The notes under the pieces were generated by a model that made no database searches, was not told the DNA's origin, and worked only from the letters and a program-made list of their open reading frames with translations. A program made the translations under genes and the position numbers. 64,000 bases of DNA from Anaeramoeba flamelloides (taxonomy: Eukaryota > Metamonada > Anaeramoebidae), in contig JANTQA010000023.1 in the NCBI GenBank assembly GCA_027625915.1, positions 19,840,001-19,904,000 on the forward strand, given 5' to 3'. This document shows, piece by piece, positions 24,862-37,772 of the stretch (its first letter is position 1; every line of letters starts with the position of its first letter).

Positions 24862-27800
24862 TTCAAAAAATGATTCGCCAAAACTATAAATGCATAAACA
24901 GGAAACGTTATACTTGATAATGTTGAGTATTATAAAATAAATTATATTTTGGAAGTTTTGTTTAAAAAATATAAAATTAATACAATTAATGATTTTTTAA
25001 AAAATTGATAATACATTATTGAAAAATTAGAGTATAAAATATTTTTACAAGAAAAATTAAAGAATTATATTATAGATTTTTAAAGGAAAAAGTTTTTTCA
25101 ATAGATCCTGTTGTTAACAAAGCATAAAAAAGTATGATTTCAGAATAAAATTTCTTGGGGATTCATTCACTTCACTTGAACTTGCTCCCCACTCAAGGGG
25201 TAGCTTGTCATTAAAAAATGTTATTGTGAAAATGAACTTCTTTTGTTTGAAAAAAATTTAAATATGAAAGAAGTTAAAAATACCCTGTTTACAAAAATTC
25301 AACTAACATATAAAAAATTCAAATAATTTCAATACTAATATATCCAACAAAGTAAAAAAAAAACTATCAATAGGATCTTATAACAAAAGATCCAAAGAAC
25401 AATAAAGTTGCATATTGCCTCAATGAAAAAAATTCAAATTATAAACTAATAGAAAAATAAAGATGTTTTAAAACATAAAACGTGTTTTAATCTGATTTTT
25501 ATTGATAATATACCCTTTTTAATGTTTTAAACAAGAAATATACTTTATGTATCTAATCTATCTTCTTATTTAATATTTTTTTTCTATATTTTACTTTAGA
25601 CACCAAATCAAACGAACTGTGGTTTTATAATTGTAAGATCCAGTTTTGAACAAAATTCGAAGAAGCAACGATACTTTTTTTGGTTGTAATTACAATTGAT
25701 TTATATTTGGGAAAAATAAGAACATTCTCTTACTTTTGTGTTCAATGAAAAATATTTATTTGCCATTCAGAGCTTCAATTCCAAAATATTATACAAAAAG
25801 GATTTTTTTTAAAGTTTTTTCACAATAAAAAGGTTTCAAACAACTAAGTTGATATTTTTTGTTTTTAAAATTAAGATTAATAAAAAAAAAGATATTTTTT
25901 GATCTTTTAAAACTTTCAAAATGAACTTCAACGTTTAAACTAAACATATTTTTTTTCAAAAATTAGATTAAATTTCTCATTTATAGGTTATTTTTAATTT
26001 GACTTTTATATAAGTTAAGATAGAAAAAAAATGTGAATATTGTGTAGTTTTGAATGCATCTCTGGTATTCAACTTTTTTCAATTCAATTATAACAATATC
26101 TATTTCCCAATTTGTAATTGTATTTATTTTATTTGAATCAGAAATCGAAAAGTTGTTCAATCTTAAATCTTATGGCAAGAAGGAAGCTAAAAAAACTCAA
26201 AAAAATCAATTTTTCAAGTTGTTTCTAAGTATACTTTTGGAAACACCCATTGAAAATTGTAAAAGAAAAATATTCTTCCTTTTTGAATAGTAGAGAAAAG
26301 AAAGAAACCAGGGTAAAAATCCACAGTTTGCAGAATTTTTGATTTTTGAATAAAAAAAAATACGTTTCGTATTTGTAATACATCTTCTTTGTAAAATATA
26401 AATGTTGTAAAGAAGTACAATTTTTAGGAATTAATTTCTTTGTAACAATTTTTTCATTTTTTAATTTTTTTTTCAGTCGATGACTTTGTTTTTATTTTAA
26501 TGTTTTATCCCTTTTTTTTGTAAAAAATTCCAAAAACAACAGAAAAACAACTAAATTTTATGTTTTTCTTTTCCTCTTTACTTTCAGATCAAATCCATTT
26601 TATCTTATTTATAAGTAATTATTATTTTTATTAAATTTTAAAAAAATAACAAAGAAAGAAAAATCCAAAGGAAATCAATGATGCAACAATTTAACATTTT
26701 TAATTTAATCACCGACAAGCAATTGGTGGATTTTTCGAGAACGTTTTTGAGTAAAAAAAAAATAGAAAAAAACTTATTCTATTCAACATTGGGTAACCAA
26801 GTTCATTTTGGAATGGAATTTATAAAAAAAGAAACACGTCCCAAAAAAACATTTAAGATCATAACCATTTTTCTTATTTTTATTTTCCCAAAAAAAAAAT
26901 ATTCTTTCTATGAAATCATTGAGATGCTATGTGTGTAAGGTAATTTTTTTTCTTCTACTTTTCCTTTTATTTTTTTCTTTTTTTATCAAATTCTCAATTT
27001 TTATCATTTTTGTAACAACACAACCTTGAATAAAAAATAAACGATCTTTTAAAATAATTGATCTGGAATCTTGAGATTTGTTTGGAAATATATAAGAATT
27101 ATGAATGAGAAAAAAAAAGGTTGGGGAGGGGGGAGTGGTTAAATAAAATTGTTAGTTATATTCAGTATTTTGGTTTGAGAAGAATTATTTATCTTTTTTA
27201 ATTGTTCATTTCTTGTAATATTATTTTTTCTTTTTACCCAAGAGAGTAGGAGTATCTAATTTATTATTTTCTATTTTTTAATTTATTGTTTTTAAATCTC
27301 TTTTTAAAATTAAAATCATAATTCTTTTGAATTTATTTAAAAAAATATATATTAATATAAACTATTTTAAAAAGTAATAGAATATTGGAACTTGAGAGAG
27401 ATAATTATGATTTTAATCTTAAAAACAAAAATTTTGGGAGGGAAAATTCTTTTAAAAATAATACAAAAACATTTTTTTATCTTTTTTTCTTTTTTTAATT
27501 TTTATAACTTTAAATATTTAATAAAAAATATTAGGCAAAACAGATCAATTCCAAATTTTGGATTTTTTTAAAAAATAAAAAAAAAACATTAATTATTTTT
27601 TAGTTTTATTTGTTAGTTTTTTTTTAATGTTCAATAAGAATTCAAAACAAATAATAAAGTGAAATATATGCTTTAATTTTAAAATATGTAATCTTGTCTG
27701 TTTTAAATTTATAATATGTGATAAATAAAGTTTTATTCGAAAGAACAATTTTTGTGGTATATCTTATAAAAATTGGATATCATATGTTTTATAAATTAAT

Positions 27801-28009
27801 ATTTCTGAAGAATAATCACCATTTAGACAAATGATATCAATTAATTTGTTTTATATTTTATAACTTGTTTTATCTTTTGTTTTATAACTTTTATCACTTG
27901 TTTTTTAATAAATATTTGATTTTTATAACACCTTTTTCGTGTTTTTAATACCATAAAGTACTTATATAATATGTTTTATATATTTTTTTTCTCTTAGAAT
28001 AATGAAAAA
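24862..28009. other. Intergenic AT-rich DNA with repeat fragments
   Basis: A family A fragment (minus strand) is at about 25165-25270, carrying CTCAAGGGGTAGCTTGTCA. A GGGGAGGGGGGAG tract lies near 27124. One small candidate frame is listed separately at 26678. Nothing else supportable was seen. Confidence 0.4.
26678..26938 (+). CDS. Doubtful small open frame (86 aa)
   Basis: Starts ATGATGCAACAATTTAAC and has a first half of plausible coding composition (ITDKQLVDFSRTF, STLGNQVHFGMEF), then a lysine/phenylalanine-rich end. No known domain. It might be a first exon or chance. I would not treat it as a gene without transcript support. Confidence 0.22.
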   Translation: MMQQFNIFNLITDKQLVDFSRTFLSKKKIEKNLFYSTLGNQVHFGMEFIKKETRPKKTFKIITIFLIFIFPKKKYSFYEIIEMLCV

Positions 28010-28690
28010 AAAAAAGTTTCACGAGATCTCTATTTCAAAAAGCTTAATAAAAAACTGGTAGAAATATTTTGAATTTCAAAAATTCAAATGAGAGTAAAAA
28101 AAAAAACCAAAAAAAGATCTCAATTAAAAAAATTCCATTCACAAAAAAAATAAAAAAGGATTCTCACTTACAAAAAATCAATTTTTAAACAATAAGTTTC
28201 AAAGAATTCTCAATTCCAATAAATCAAATTTTTAAAAGAAAAATTTTGATCTTTTCTTGTTTAATATTTCCAAATGGCTTACTTTTCTTCAATTCAAAAC
28301 AAATTTTTTTCTTCCAGTGCGAAATAAATTTAATTCAATTTAATCAAATTTGTGGTAATTTTATAACCCTTTTAATATTTGACAAAGTAAGTATTTTGTA
28401 ACATAATTATGATAAAAAATAACTGATTAAAAAAAATAAAAAAATTAAAAAAAAAATTCTAAAAGATCTCAAAAAGAGTCAAAGAGCAACACTTTGAAAT
28501 TGAATATAGTAATTATATTCAAAATAATTATTAACAAAGATTTCAATTGGAAATTGAGTGTATACCCTTTGGCACTTTTTCCATGTAAAAATATCCTCGT
28601 TTTTGATTGTTGATTTTTAGAGATCGATCATACGTCACATGATGGTTTGTTTTATCTTGTTATTGGTTCATGATAAATAAAATTATAAAG
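28010..28690 (-). repeat. Dispersed repeat family A, copy 4
   Basis: In reverse complement it is collinear with copies 2 and 3 (CGATCTCTAAAAATCAACAA, a 'gtgccaaaggg' block, TCTTCAATTCAAAACAAA). It directly abuts element G copy 2. Confidence 0.6.
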
Positions 28691-28698
28691 ACCATTTT

Positions 28699-29565
28699 CA
28701 AAAGAAGGTAACGATTTTGAACAAGTCATATTCTCATCAAAACAATCATTTAATGTACTTTTTAACACAAATTGATGTATTTAAAGTTAAATTTTTTTGA
28801 CAAAAAGTCAAGAATAAAGCCTAAATAAAAAAAAAAATTATAATATTAAAAATTACAATTAATTTTTAAAAATGGAAATTTCATTTTTTATTTGATCAGC
28901 TTAAAGAATATTTCAAATAAAATTAAAACAAAAATTAAAAAAAAAAAATTGCATAAGTCGCCAACTACGAAATTTTCACAAAAAGTTGGTTAAAATCTGA
29001 TTAAAAATCCAATTCACCTTGAAACAAAAAATGTATTATTTTGTACATATATCTTTCCTGTGAATGGAGTAAATTGAATTTTTGGCAAATTTTTTTTGAA
29101 TTGTAAAAGTTTGTATGAAGTTGAAAATAATTTTTTTAGTTGGTTTCTTAAGGGAATACTCTCTATTATTTTTTTATTGACCAATTTATAAATGTTTATT
29201 CCTTATCTAGAAATATGTTTAATATTAAAAATATATGGGGGTTTTCAAATCTAAGTAATTGTGAAAAAATTTTCTCAATCTCTATTAAATTTAGGTAAAA
29301 AAAAATTAATAGAGATTAGTCTCTTAAACTCTTTGGTTGAAATTTCTACAACACAGACAATTTAAATTGAGATTTTTTCGTTGTTTTTTTTGAATTGGTC
29401 ATACTTTTGAAATTCAAAAAAAACTGAATAGTTAAAAAAAATGCTTTTAAAAAGAGATAATTTTGTACTTCATGGGATACAATGTTAGGTTAGGTTATTG
29501 TAATTATTGTTGGTGAACATTTTTAGGAGAAGATTCAAACAATTTACAATTAGTCACCTTCTCAC
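28699..29565 (+). mobile_element. Element G, copy 2 (about 865 bp)
   Basis: Ends in AGTCACCTTCTCAC, the complement of the GTGAGAAGGTG start seen in copy 1. The interior is nearly identical to copy 1 over about 330 nt and contains TTAA MITE copy 3. Near the end, copy 2 has about 18 extra nt (TTAGGTTAGGTTATTG) relative to copy 1. Confidence 0.65.
29148..29327. mobile_element. TTAA-flanked MITE, copy 3 (180 bp)
   Basis: Begins TTAAGGGAATACTCTCTATT and ends AATAGAGATTAGTCTCTTAA, nested in element G copy 2. Confidence 0.7.
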
Positions 29566-29627
29566 GAAAATTTTTAATTCTTTCTAAAAATTTCTAAACA
29601 AAAATTTGGAAAATATTGAAATTCGGC

Positions 29628-30270
29628 AGAGTTCCGTCAAGTGCCGTCAAGTGCCTAGGTTTTCCAGAATTCAAAAGAATAGAGTAAAATCAAAGATTTA
29701 ACTCAATTCTTTTAAATTATGGAAAACCTAACGGCAGTTTTTTTTAATTTTTGAAAAAAAAAAAAAAATTTATGAAAGTTTTCTTTTTATTTCTTAAATT
29801 AAAAAAAAAACAAACTGAAGTGTCATAACTTTTCCGTAATTCAAACGAATTGAGTAAAACTAAAGATTTTATTCAATTCTTTTAAATTAAAAAAAAGCTA
29901 ACATCAATTTTCTTGAATTTTCTATTTTATTTGTGAAGTGTCCTAGTTTTTTTTGAGGTTTTTTATTATATTTGTGAAGTGTTCTAGGTTTTTTTTTACT
30001 TTAGAAATAAACCGAAAATTTATTAAAATTTTCGGTTTATTTCTAAAGTAAAAAAAATCTATTGATTTTCCATATAAATAAAAAACTCAAAAAATCCTAA
30101 CAAAAATCAATTCTTTTTTCGAATAAACTGAAAACTCACAAAAAGCTAACTGCGATTTTTTTTAACAAAAAAAATAAAAGACTTTTGTAAAAATCAAAGA
30201 TTTTACTCAATTCTTTCAAATTAAAAAAAGGCCGGCAGTTATAAGAAGAAAGTAAGTTCCTCCCTCAAAA
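29628..30270 (+). repeat. Hairpin-chain repeat, full-looking copy
   Basis: The head is a short tandem 'GTTCCGTCAA GTGCCGTCAA GTGCCTAGG'. It is followed by a series of separate inverted repeats, each about 50-65 nt, spaced by CTAACGGC-like or CTAGG linkers: one near 29660-29720 (TTCCAGAATTCAAAAGAAT), one near 29820-29895, and a 58-nt palindrome at 29995-30052 centred on CCGAAAATTTATTAAAATTT. The tail reads GGCAGTTATAAGAAGAAAG then TTCCTCCCTCAAAA. The same head-modules-tail order occurs at 44480-45170. Confidence 0.75.
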
Positions 30271-30370
30271 TTAAAAAAAAAAAAAAAATAAAAGATAAAT
30301 TTCAGATTTTTGTAAAATTTCATTGATCTCACTTTTATCAGATGTATTTGATTGCTTTTTGATTGCTTTA

Positions 30371-32459
30371 TTATGTAACTCGAATTGATAATTGTCTTTG
30401 TATGGCTTCATTTGATACAAGAAGCAACATCTTTATGATTACTTTGTAAAATATTTCTGGGTCTATCTTTTTTAAAAAATACCCTTCATCAAAACAAAAA
30501 AAACTAAAATTGATAAAAGAAAACACAAAATATAAAATCAAAAATAAAGGATAAAGAGTTACTTACGTATGTATAAAATTTTCTTTGATTATTCTTCTGT
30601 TCAACAAGATTGCCATCAAAAAATTTATAGTTTAAATTTAATAAAAATTTGAGAACTTTTTTATCGATTTTTCTATGAGCCTTTAAATAAGAATTTAAAG
30701 GTACAAATTGAAAATGTTTGGGGCTATGAAGTGAATTATTGGGATTGAATTTCAGGAAACGAACACTGCCATTGAAGTAATCGAATGTTGTCCGGGGATT
30801 ACGACATAATGAATCTAAAATGTCAAAATTAAACTTAAAGTTTGACTTTGATCTGTTAGATATCAACCTTGATGCGATTTTAAAGCGCTCTATCGTTAAA
30901 TATTGTTTTCTACAGAGAGATTTAAACCATTTATCACGTTCAGACTGGGAATCGTATGTTGGTAGGTTCTTTAATCTGTTAAAGATATAATCGATTAGTT
31001 TGGGATTATTGTTATAAAATCTTCCTCTAAAAATGTGGTTAAGAAAGAAAAAATAAGAGCGGCTCTTTTCGATCAAGGATTTTTCTTGTTGAAAGAGAAT
31101 TTTAAAAATATTCAGATCAATTTTTGGCTGTCTCCATATTATGACATCCCTTATTCCATTTCGGCAGATATTCTTATGGCGTGGGTCTGCGCCTTTTTTA
31201 AGAAAATACATGAAGATTTTGTGATCTTGGTTAAATTCTAAAAAATAGAAGAGAGGTGTGCTTTTTAAAAAATCCAAACTATTAATATCAGCACCGTTTT
31301 TGATTAATAGCTTAATTTCTTTCAAGGTTGCTCTCTGTTGGCTCCGGCAAAGAAGATGAAGTGGTGTATGTTTGTTCTTATTACGACAGCCAAGGTCTGC
31401 TTGACATTTGGCGACTAAAAATTTGACAATTTTGTGACGAAGCCGAACTTTCTTCTTTGCTAAAAATGTGATATGAAGCAGTGTATTGTTGTTGTAGCCC
31501 CTTGTGTTGACATTGAAATTGTTTGTTTTAAAAAGATTTTTAAATTGAGAATAATCAAGTTGCCATCGAAAAAAATCGTGGATGGGGTTATTTGTGGATC
31601 GATCTTGAAGGTGTATATTTAATATTGGCGCAACAAAGGAACATACGGATTCATTTAATTGCTTTTGACAACCCAAATATTTATGGTAAACTGTTTTTCC
31701 TTGATTATCGCGAAGAAACAAATTTTGGGTTAATTGTTGCATTAATTGTAATATTTGGAGAGGAATATACTTGTTTGTTGAACACAAAATATGAAAGGCG
31801 GTTTCTCCAAATCTGTTTTGGTAACAAACAAAATGTTTTTTATTTTTAAGGACTTGTCCCTTTTCTTGTTCATTGTTTTTTTCTTCTTCTTTTTTAATTC
31901 TGCTTGTTTTTGATTTGGAATTACTAAGGATCTTAAGAAAGTGTATTAAAGAATCAGTTTTGTTCTCATGGTATTTCCTACATAAATAATGGAATGGGGT
32001 ATATCCAAATTTGTCAACAGTTTCAATGATGGCACCACGCTTGAGAAAGTAATCAATTAAATGTGGATCTAACGGTTTTGGATTGAAAAAGAGAAGCGAA
32101 AGAGGTGTGCGATGTTTGGTGTCAACAGCATTAATTTTGCAGCCATAGCGCAACAACAAGGCAATAATCTCTGTTGAAATTGTAAACCCCTCATTTGTAC
32201 ACGCACACACATTGTGTAAACAGTTTTTTTTGAACGAATCTGTGAGTGTGGGATCTGCACCCATCGAGATTAATAATGTGAGAATTGAAATTTTGGGATT
32301 ATGTTTGGCAATAAAATTGATAATTGTTAAACGAAGGTTCTTAGAGATACGATAATTAATGTTTTGGTAATTCAATTTTCCAAAAAGAACTTTGAAATTG
32401 CCTTTTTTAATTGATACAAGAATTTTGTTATCAAAATTATGATAAAATTTTTGATCCAT
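30371..32459 (-). CDS. Ankyrin-repeat protein (second, about 662 aa)
   Basis: The main exon 30567-32459 codes for 631 aa from ATG (MDQKFYHNFDNKILVSIKKG). A GTAAGT donor in phase 0 leads across 100 nt to a 31-codon terminal exon, 30371-30466, beginning IDPEIFYKVIIKMLLL and ending in two TAA codons; the acceptor used, AAAAAAG, is weak. Ankyrin repeats are recognisable at about residues 65-175 (KKNCLHNVCACTNEG, IIALLLRYGCKINAVDTKHR, YFLKRGAIIETVDKFGYTPF), 225-250 (GETAFHILCSTN), 320-345 (NNNTLLHITFLAKKK) and 365-440 (HTPLHLLCRSQQRATLKEIK, LLIKNGADINSLDF). Residues about 195-210 are a charged KEEEKNNEQEKG loop. The C-terminal 200 residues have no recognised domain and no BTB was found. Probable interaction scaffold. 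A foldback element ends up only 165 nt upstream of the start. Confidence 0.9.
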
Positions 32460-32623
32460 TTGATAGCTTGATTTTGAAAAAAAATGAAATGAACGTCACT
32501 CTTTTTAATCTAAAATCGTTTTGTTTTTTGATATCTTTTGGACACTAAAAACTTATAAAACAATCAAAATTCAATTTCTGGTTTTTGAATTATAAATGCG
32601 AAAAAATTTTGCTCGTTCTTCAC

Positions 32624-33487
32624 CATTGTGAAAAAAATTTGGTTAATTAAAAAAAATGGGTAAGTCAAAAATTTGTTTTCGTTTTTGAAATAGTAAATAT
32701 TAGCAAAATGATTTTTGATCAAAGTAAAATTTTATAAACAAATCTTGCATTTAAAATAAACCAAAGTCAGTATCAATTATAATTTTCAAGGGCAATATTA
32801 TTTCGTTGCATTTTGTGCTTATAGAATTCCACAGGAACTCTAAAAAAGAAAAATTGAATTTTAATTGTAAACTTGTATAAAAATATTGATTTTTTTTTAT
32901 TAGGTTACATTCCAAGATCAAGTTAGTCATTGTTTGGGAAGACCAAAAAATAATAATTATTTTAAATTAAAGTTTGTCTATGGGGATTTTTAGAATTTAA
33001 ATGGTTTCTGAAATCTTGATATTTCGTTATTTTGAATTTTTTATTGGAAAACATTAGTGAAAAACAATCTCTTTTGAAAAAATATTAGCTTTTTTTGGAA
33101 GATTTTATGATTCAATTGGGTTTTAAAGGATATTTAAGATTAAGTTGATAAATTTGCGTTAATTAACAATCATAAATATCATATTGAATTAAGAGATTTT
33201 AATATTTCCTAATAAATAGTTCTCTTATTTTTAGATAAGTTTACAATTAAAATTCAATTTTTCTTTTTAAGAGTTCCTGTGGAATTCTATAAGCACAAAA
33301 TGCAACGAAATAATATTGCCCTTGAAAATTATAATCTATACTGACTTTGGTTTATTTTAAATGCAAGATTTGTTCATAAAATTTTACTTTGATCAAAAAT
33401 CATTTTGCTAATATTTACTATTTCAAAAACGAAAACAAATTTTTGACTGACCAATTTTTTTTAATTACCCAAATTTTTTTCACAATG
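32624..33487. mobile_element. Foldback element family F, copy 2 (864 bp)
   Basis: The termini CATTGTGAAAAAAATTTGG and its complement, and both arms, match copy 1 at 11989-12851 in sequence and almost exactly in length. It lies just upstream of the second ankyrin gene. No clear target duplication. Confidence 0.8.
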
Positions 33488-33633
33488 CTCATTTACCTTT
33501 TTCGAAATCGAGGACATAGCAACAAATTAAAGGCTATTTGTTGGAGAATACTCTTTAAAAAAGGAAATTGAAAAGGAAGTAATCTTTTTTCTCATTTAGA
33601 GTTCATATACCAGTTTACAAAAGATAAAATATG

Positions 33634-34283
33634 TGACAAGATTTTTAATTGTGAATATCAGTAAAATTGTTGATGAATTGCAAATAATTAAAAATCAAAT
33701 CATTTTTATAAATAACCAAATTTTTTATGAACTCAAGTAATAAAAATACCTAAAGTTCATTAAAGTAGGGTGACTCTAGAATAGTCAAGTTATTGTTTGA
33801 TAGTCTAAGTAGATTTTCTTTTTTTGAAAAAAATGAAGTTTTATAGAGGTTTACTATAGTTTGGATAATGATAATTTGAAATTATTTTTTTTGATTGATT
33901 GAATGGTGTTTTGAACAATTGTAATAAGCTAAATTTCAAAAATAGGGGTAAATTTTTCATCCAAAAATAAATTTAAATGTTTTTTTTTAGATAATAATGT
34001 ATTTTACTACAATTTTTGGAGATAATAACCAATATAGATTAATAAATAAAAGTATATTGTAATCATTTTATTTTTCAAAGACAAAATAAAAAAGAAAGTA
34101 AATAATAATAATAAAAAAGTTTGTCACTAATTTTGAAATTTGGCTTATAATTAATCATAATTTTAAAAAGTGGATGGGTTAGAATTTTAAAAATTTATTT
34201 CATAATAAAAAAAAGATTTGATTTTTAAAAAAAGATATTACCCAACAATTGTCCTAATAATACAAATTAAAAATATTGTCAGG
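33634..34283 (+). mobile_element. MITE family D (TGACAAGATTTTTAATTG ends), copy 1
   Basis: Left end TGACAAGATTTTTAATTGTG and a decayed complement at the right (AAATTAAAAATATTGTCAGG). The interior ('tcatcaaagtaaggtg.ctctagaat', 'gattgattgaatggtgttttgaacaa') matches 53648-54067. Confidence 0.65.
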
Positions 34284-36431
34284 GCTTTTTTTCATGTAAG
34301 GTGTTTTCTCTACTAATATATTTTCAATTTAAAAGTTTTTACAAGTCAAACTTTGAAAAACATTTACAATTTACAACATCTTTCAATTTTTCAATTTTGC
34401 TAAAAATTGTTTCAGGTTTTTGAAAATTCACAATTTTTTTTTTCGATGTCCTTACGAAAATTTCAAACAAAGAACGTGTGTGTAATCTTTTGTTAATTAT
34501 AATTTTTAACCCTTTTTTGGGTTTAAAAACTATTTTTTTATCAAGTGTTTGATATTTGAGCAGGTTTGTATCATAAACTCTAATATTGAAATCCAGAACT
34601 GAAAGTCTAAAAAAATGTTGAAATTATTCTCTGGAATGATCTATTTTGTTATTGATAAACGAGAGAGACATTTAAAAAACAACGAAAAATTGTGTTTAAA
34701 TAAAAGTATGAGTTTTACTTTTTACTTCTTGTTTCCTTTATTCTAAAAATCACTGTTAAACAATTTTCGAATCATATACTCAGGGTTTACAATCGTTGGG
34801 TAATGAAAAAAGAATAATATATATTCGGTTTAAGGTCATGTTATTTTTGATCTTTTTTCATTCTTCAGTAATTTTTAACATTGATAGATTATCTTTTATA
34901 ATTTTCCAAACTAACTTAACACTTTCTGATCCAATCTGATTTAAATTTAGAAGGGCGATACATCAAAATTTACCCCCTAATTCGAAACATAAAATCATTT
35001 TAAAGGTTATATATATTTAATAATTGAATTTAACATTGAATTTCAATCAATTTCCAAAAAAAAAATTAAATCTTAAAATTAAAATAATATTTCAATAAAA
35101 TTTTATCTATGGAGTTATGGAGTAATTTTAAATTAAATTCATTAAATAAATTTTACAATGATTGTTTCGCGCACTCATCATTACAATTATTTGGAAATAT
35201 TTATTATTTTTATCACTTTTTCAAATTTAACCATTAAATTATAATGATAAAATATATTAATTCTCTTATTTCGGGATTTTTATCACTATGTGAAATATTT
35301 AACATGTTTATTAATTATGAAAAATATTTAAAATCTTCATTCATCATTGATCTTACTAATTTGTAAAACGTTTGTAAAAGGTTATTCGGTTTTTCTATTA
35401 ATTTCAAAAAAAAAAATAATTTTTTCAAGGTTATTTTTTTACTTTTTATTTTTGCGTTTTTTTTTTTTTGGGATTAAGATTCATTTGTAATTATTTTTAT
35501 TATTATTATTATAAGATCTAGAGCCACAAAGTATAAACCGGTTATTCTAATGTTATTGAAACAGGAAATGATTCTAGAGAAATCTTTATCTTGATTTCTT
35601 GTGGAATTTTTTTTGATCTTCAATCAAAAATTATAATAAACAATTCATTTTTTTCGCAATAGATTCTAAGAAATTTTAAGTTTTTCTATTTTACAAGATA
35701 ATATATCGAAATAATTAGATTGATTTCAGGTGAATATTAACTATTTTTCTGATGTTTATTAATCTACTTAATTTCTTATTTGCTTTTCAAAGGTCGGTTC
35801 TCAAAAAATAATTGATATTGAAATTATGTTTTTCTTTTACTGAAACAAAGTTTAAATAAATTTCTTTTTATTATAATATTAACAGTGTAATTTTTCAATA
35901 ATTCTTTAAACCATACTCTCCAAATAAAAATTACATTCTGTAACAACATACCTTGCTTTTAAACGATTCTATGTCAAAGTTAAACCCAGAAAACTCTATT
36001 TTTCTTTTCAACAAAAAATTCAATACAATTAAAACAAAAGAAACATTTAACACATAAGATCAGCACAATCTACAAATTTCTAATACTTGATTTTCTTTTT
36101 GGGGTAATATTAATTAAATTCAGATTCAGTTTGAATTGGGATTGTTTCAAATATAATTTGGATATAATCTCCATTAGCAAAAAATAAATATTTATTTGTT
36201 TTTTTTTAATCAAAAATGTATTAATTTAAAAACTAAAAAGTTATTTTATTTATATCGTTCTCCTTTTACATAGTATTTTATTTATTATTTTTTTTCTTCT
36301 CAAAATAATCTAAATTATTTTCTAAATCAATAAATAAATTTAAACTAATTAAAAAAAAAAAAAAAAATGAGTTAATTAATAATAATCAATCAATCAAAAA
36401 ATTAATTGATTAATTAATCAAAAAATATACA
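34284..36431. other. Intergenic AT-rich DNA
   Basis: No gene recognised. The part at 35530-35850 weakly recalls the CAGTCAAAGG MITE interior. The final 80 nt (about 36350-36430) are almost pure A/T with repeated ATTAAT, directly downstream of the porin stop. Confidence 0.4.
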
Positions 36432-37772
36432 TTAATATAATGTATTAATATTTAGCCCCACCCCAAATTTATGGGCTGAAAAATCTGTAGCTTGGAAGAC
36501 ATCAAAAAGACCAGTAAAGGAAAGCTCTACGTGGTCATAAACCTGCCTCGATATTGAAAGACCAAATTTCCCCGATGAATGAAAGCCAGCTGAGAATTTT
36601 GTTTTTTTGTTGATGGAACTCGACAATACACCTTGGAATTGCGTTTTTTTAGTTGGCACTTTAATGGAGGCCTGTAAAGAGATTGAAATACTTGGACTTA
36701 GTTTGGTCCAAAGAGAGAAATCAATATTCTTTCCGAATTCCTTCACTGCAGAATGGAGAACAAAGTCCTCAGAGATTTTGTATTCTAATTTTGCAATGGC
36801 GTGCGTGACGCCCATGTTTTTATAATTCATACGGAGCAAGGCACCAAAGCCAAGTGACGAAATGCTACTCCCACCGGTAACGGTAAGATGATTAGACATC
36901 GCATCAGCCGTTGCTACTAAGGCAAATGCTTGATTTTGGTATGCTGCTGAGGGTATGATGGTTATTGGTTTGGTACGTGCTAATGATTTGGAAAGAAGAA
37001 GAAGAAGAAGAGAATTAAAAAGAAAGGAAAATAAAAATAAAAAAAATTAAGAAAAAAGGGTTGAATTGAGGAAACAATTTTTCAAAATTAAAGCAAAAAG
37101 TTTTGAATGAATTGGTTTTGTATTTTTGAACGATTTGTGTGCGAGAGAAATGGATTCAAAAAATTTTTAATCAAGCAAAATGGGTGCCTTTTTTTTTTTT
37201 TGTTTTTTTTTTATCTGTTGGTCAAACAAGGGTAACTTTTAATAGTTTCCTTTCTAGAAAAAGGTTTGCAATAGAAAAAAAAACATAAAACATAATACAG
37301 ATTTTACTTTTTACTTTGAATGAACCAAAGACAAACTTTGATGAAAGAACAATAAGACACAAATCAATTTTTTTCTTTGTGCATTTTTTTGCTCAAAAAA
37401 AAAAAGAAAAAAAAAATTAATAAAAAAGGAAAAAAAAAATATCAATTAAAAAAGAAGCAACAAACCAAGTAAACTAAGAACAATATCCTTTCGCCAATTT
37501 TGTGAAGATGCAACGTTAATGTACGCTTGTTTTTCAGAAGTGTAAGAGGCATTGATCTTGATTTGATCCTGGATGTCATAGCCCGATGAAAGAATTGTGT
37601 TTGCCGTCCATCCTTCATCGTCTCGATTAAGTTTTGATAAGGCTTCAAGTGCTAACCCGTTCGAGTCTTGAGCTGAGATCTTTACCGTGTTTGTCGGGTT
37701 AAATGAATTCTCAAAAGATTTACAATTTTGGCCTATTTGACCAAAACAAAGTGATTTAAATCGAAAAGACAT
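36432..37772 (-). CDS. VDAC-like eukaryotic porin (about 284 aa)
   Basis: Two exons: about 37466-37772 from ATG (MSFRFKSLCFGQIGQNCKSF) and 36432-36979. The acceptor CATTAG before 36979 requires a phase-1 donor; G/GTTTGT (exon ending at 37466, 284 aa) and A/GTTTAC (ending at 37475, 281 aa) both fit. VDACs are 19-strand beta-barrels of about 283 aa in the outer membrane of mitochondria. Support: total length, alternating Thr/Ser/hydrophobic strands throughout (KFSAGFHSSGKFGLSISRQV), and a C-terminal strand HKFGVGLNI starting near residue 272, close to the HK.GLG.E end of VDACs. Tom40 belongs to the same fold and cannot be wholly excluded, but the ending fits VDAC better. It implies a mitochondrion or mitochondrion-related organelle. 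Confidence 0.78.
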
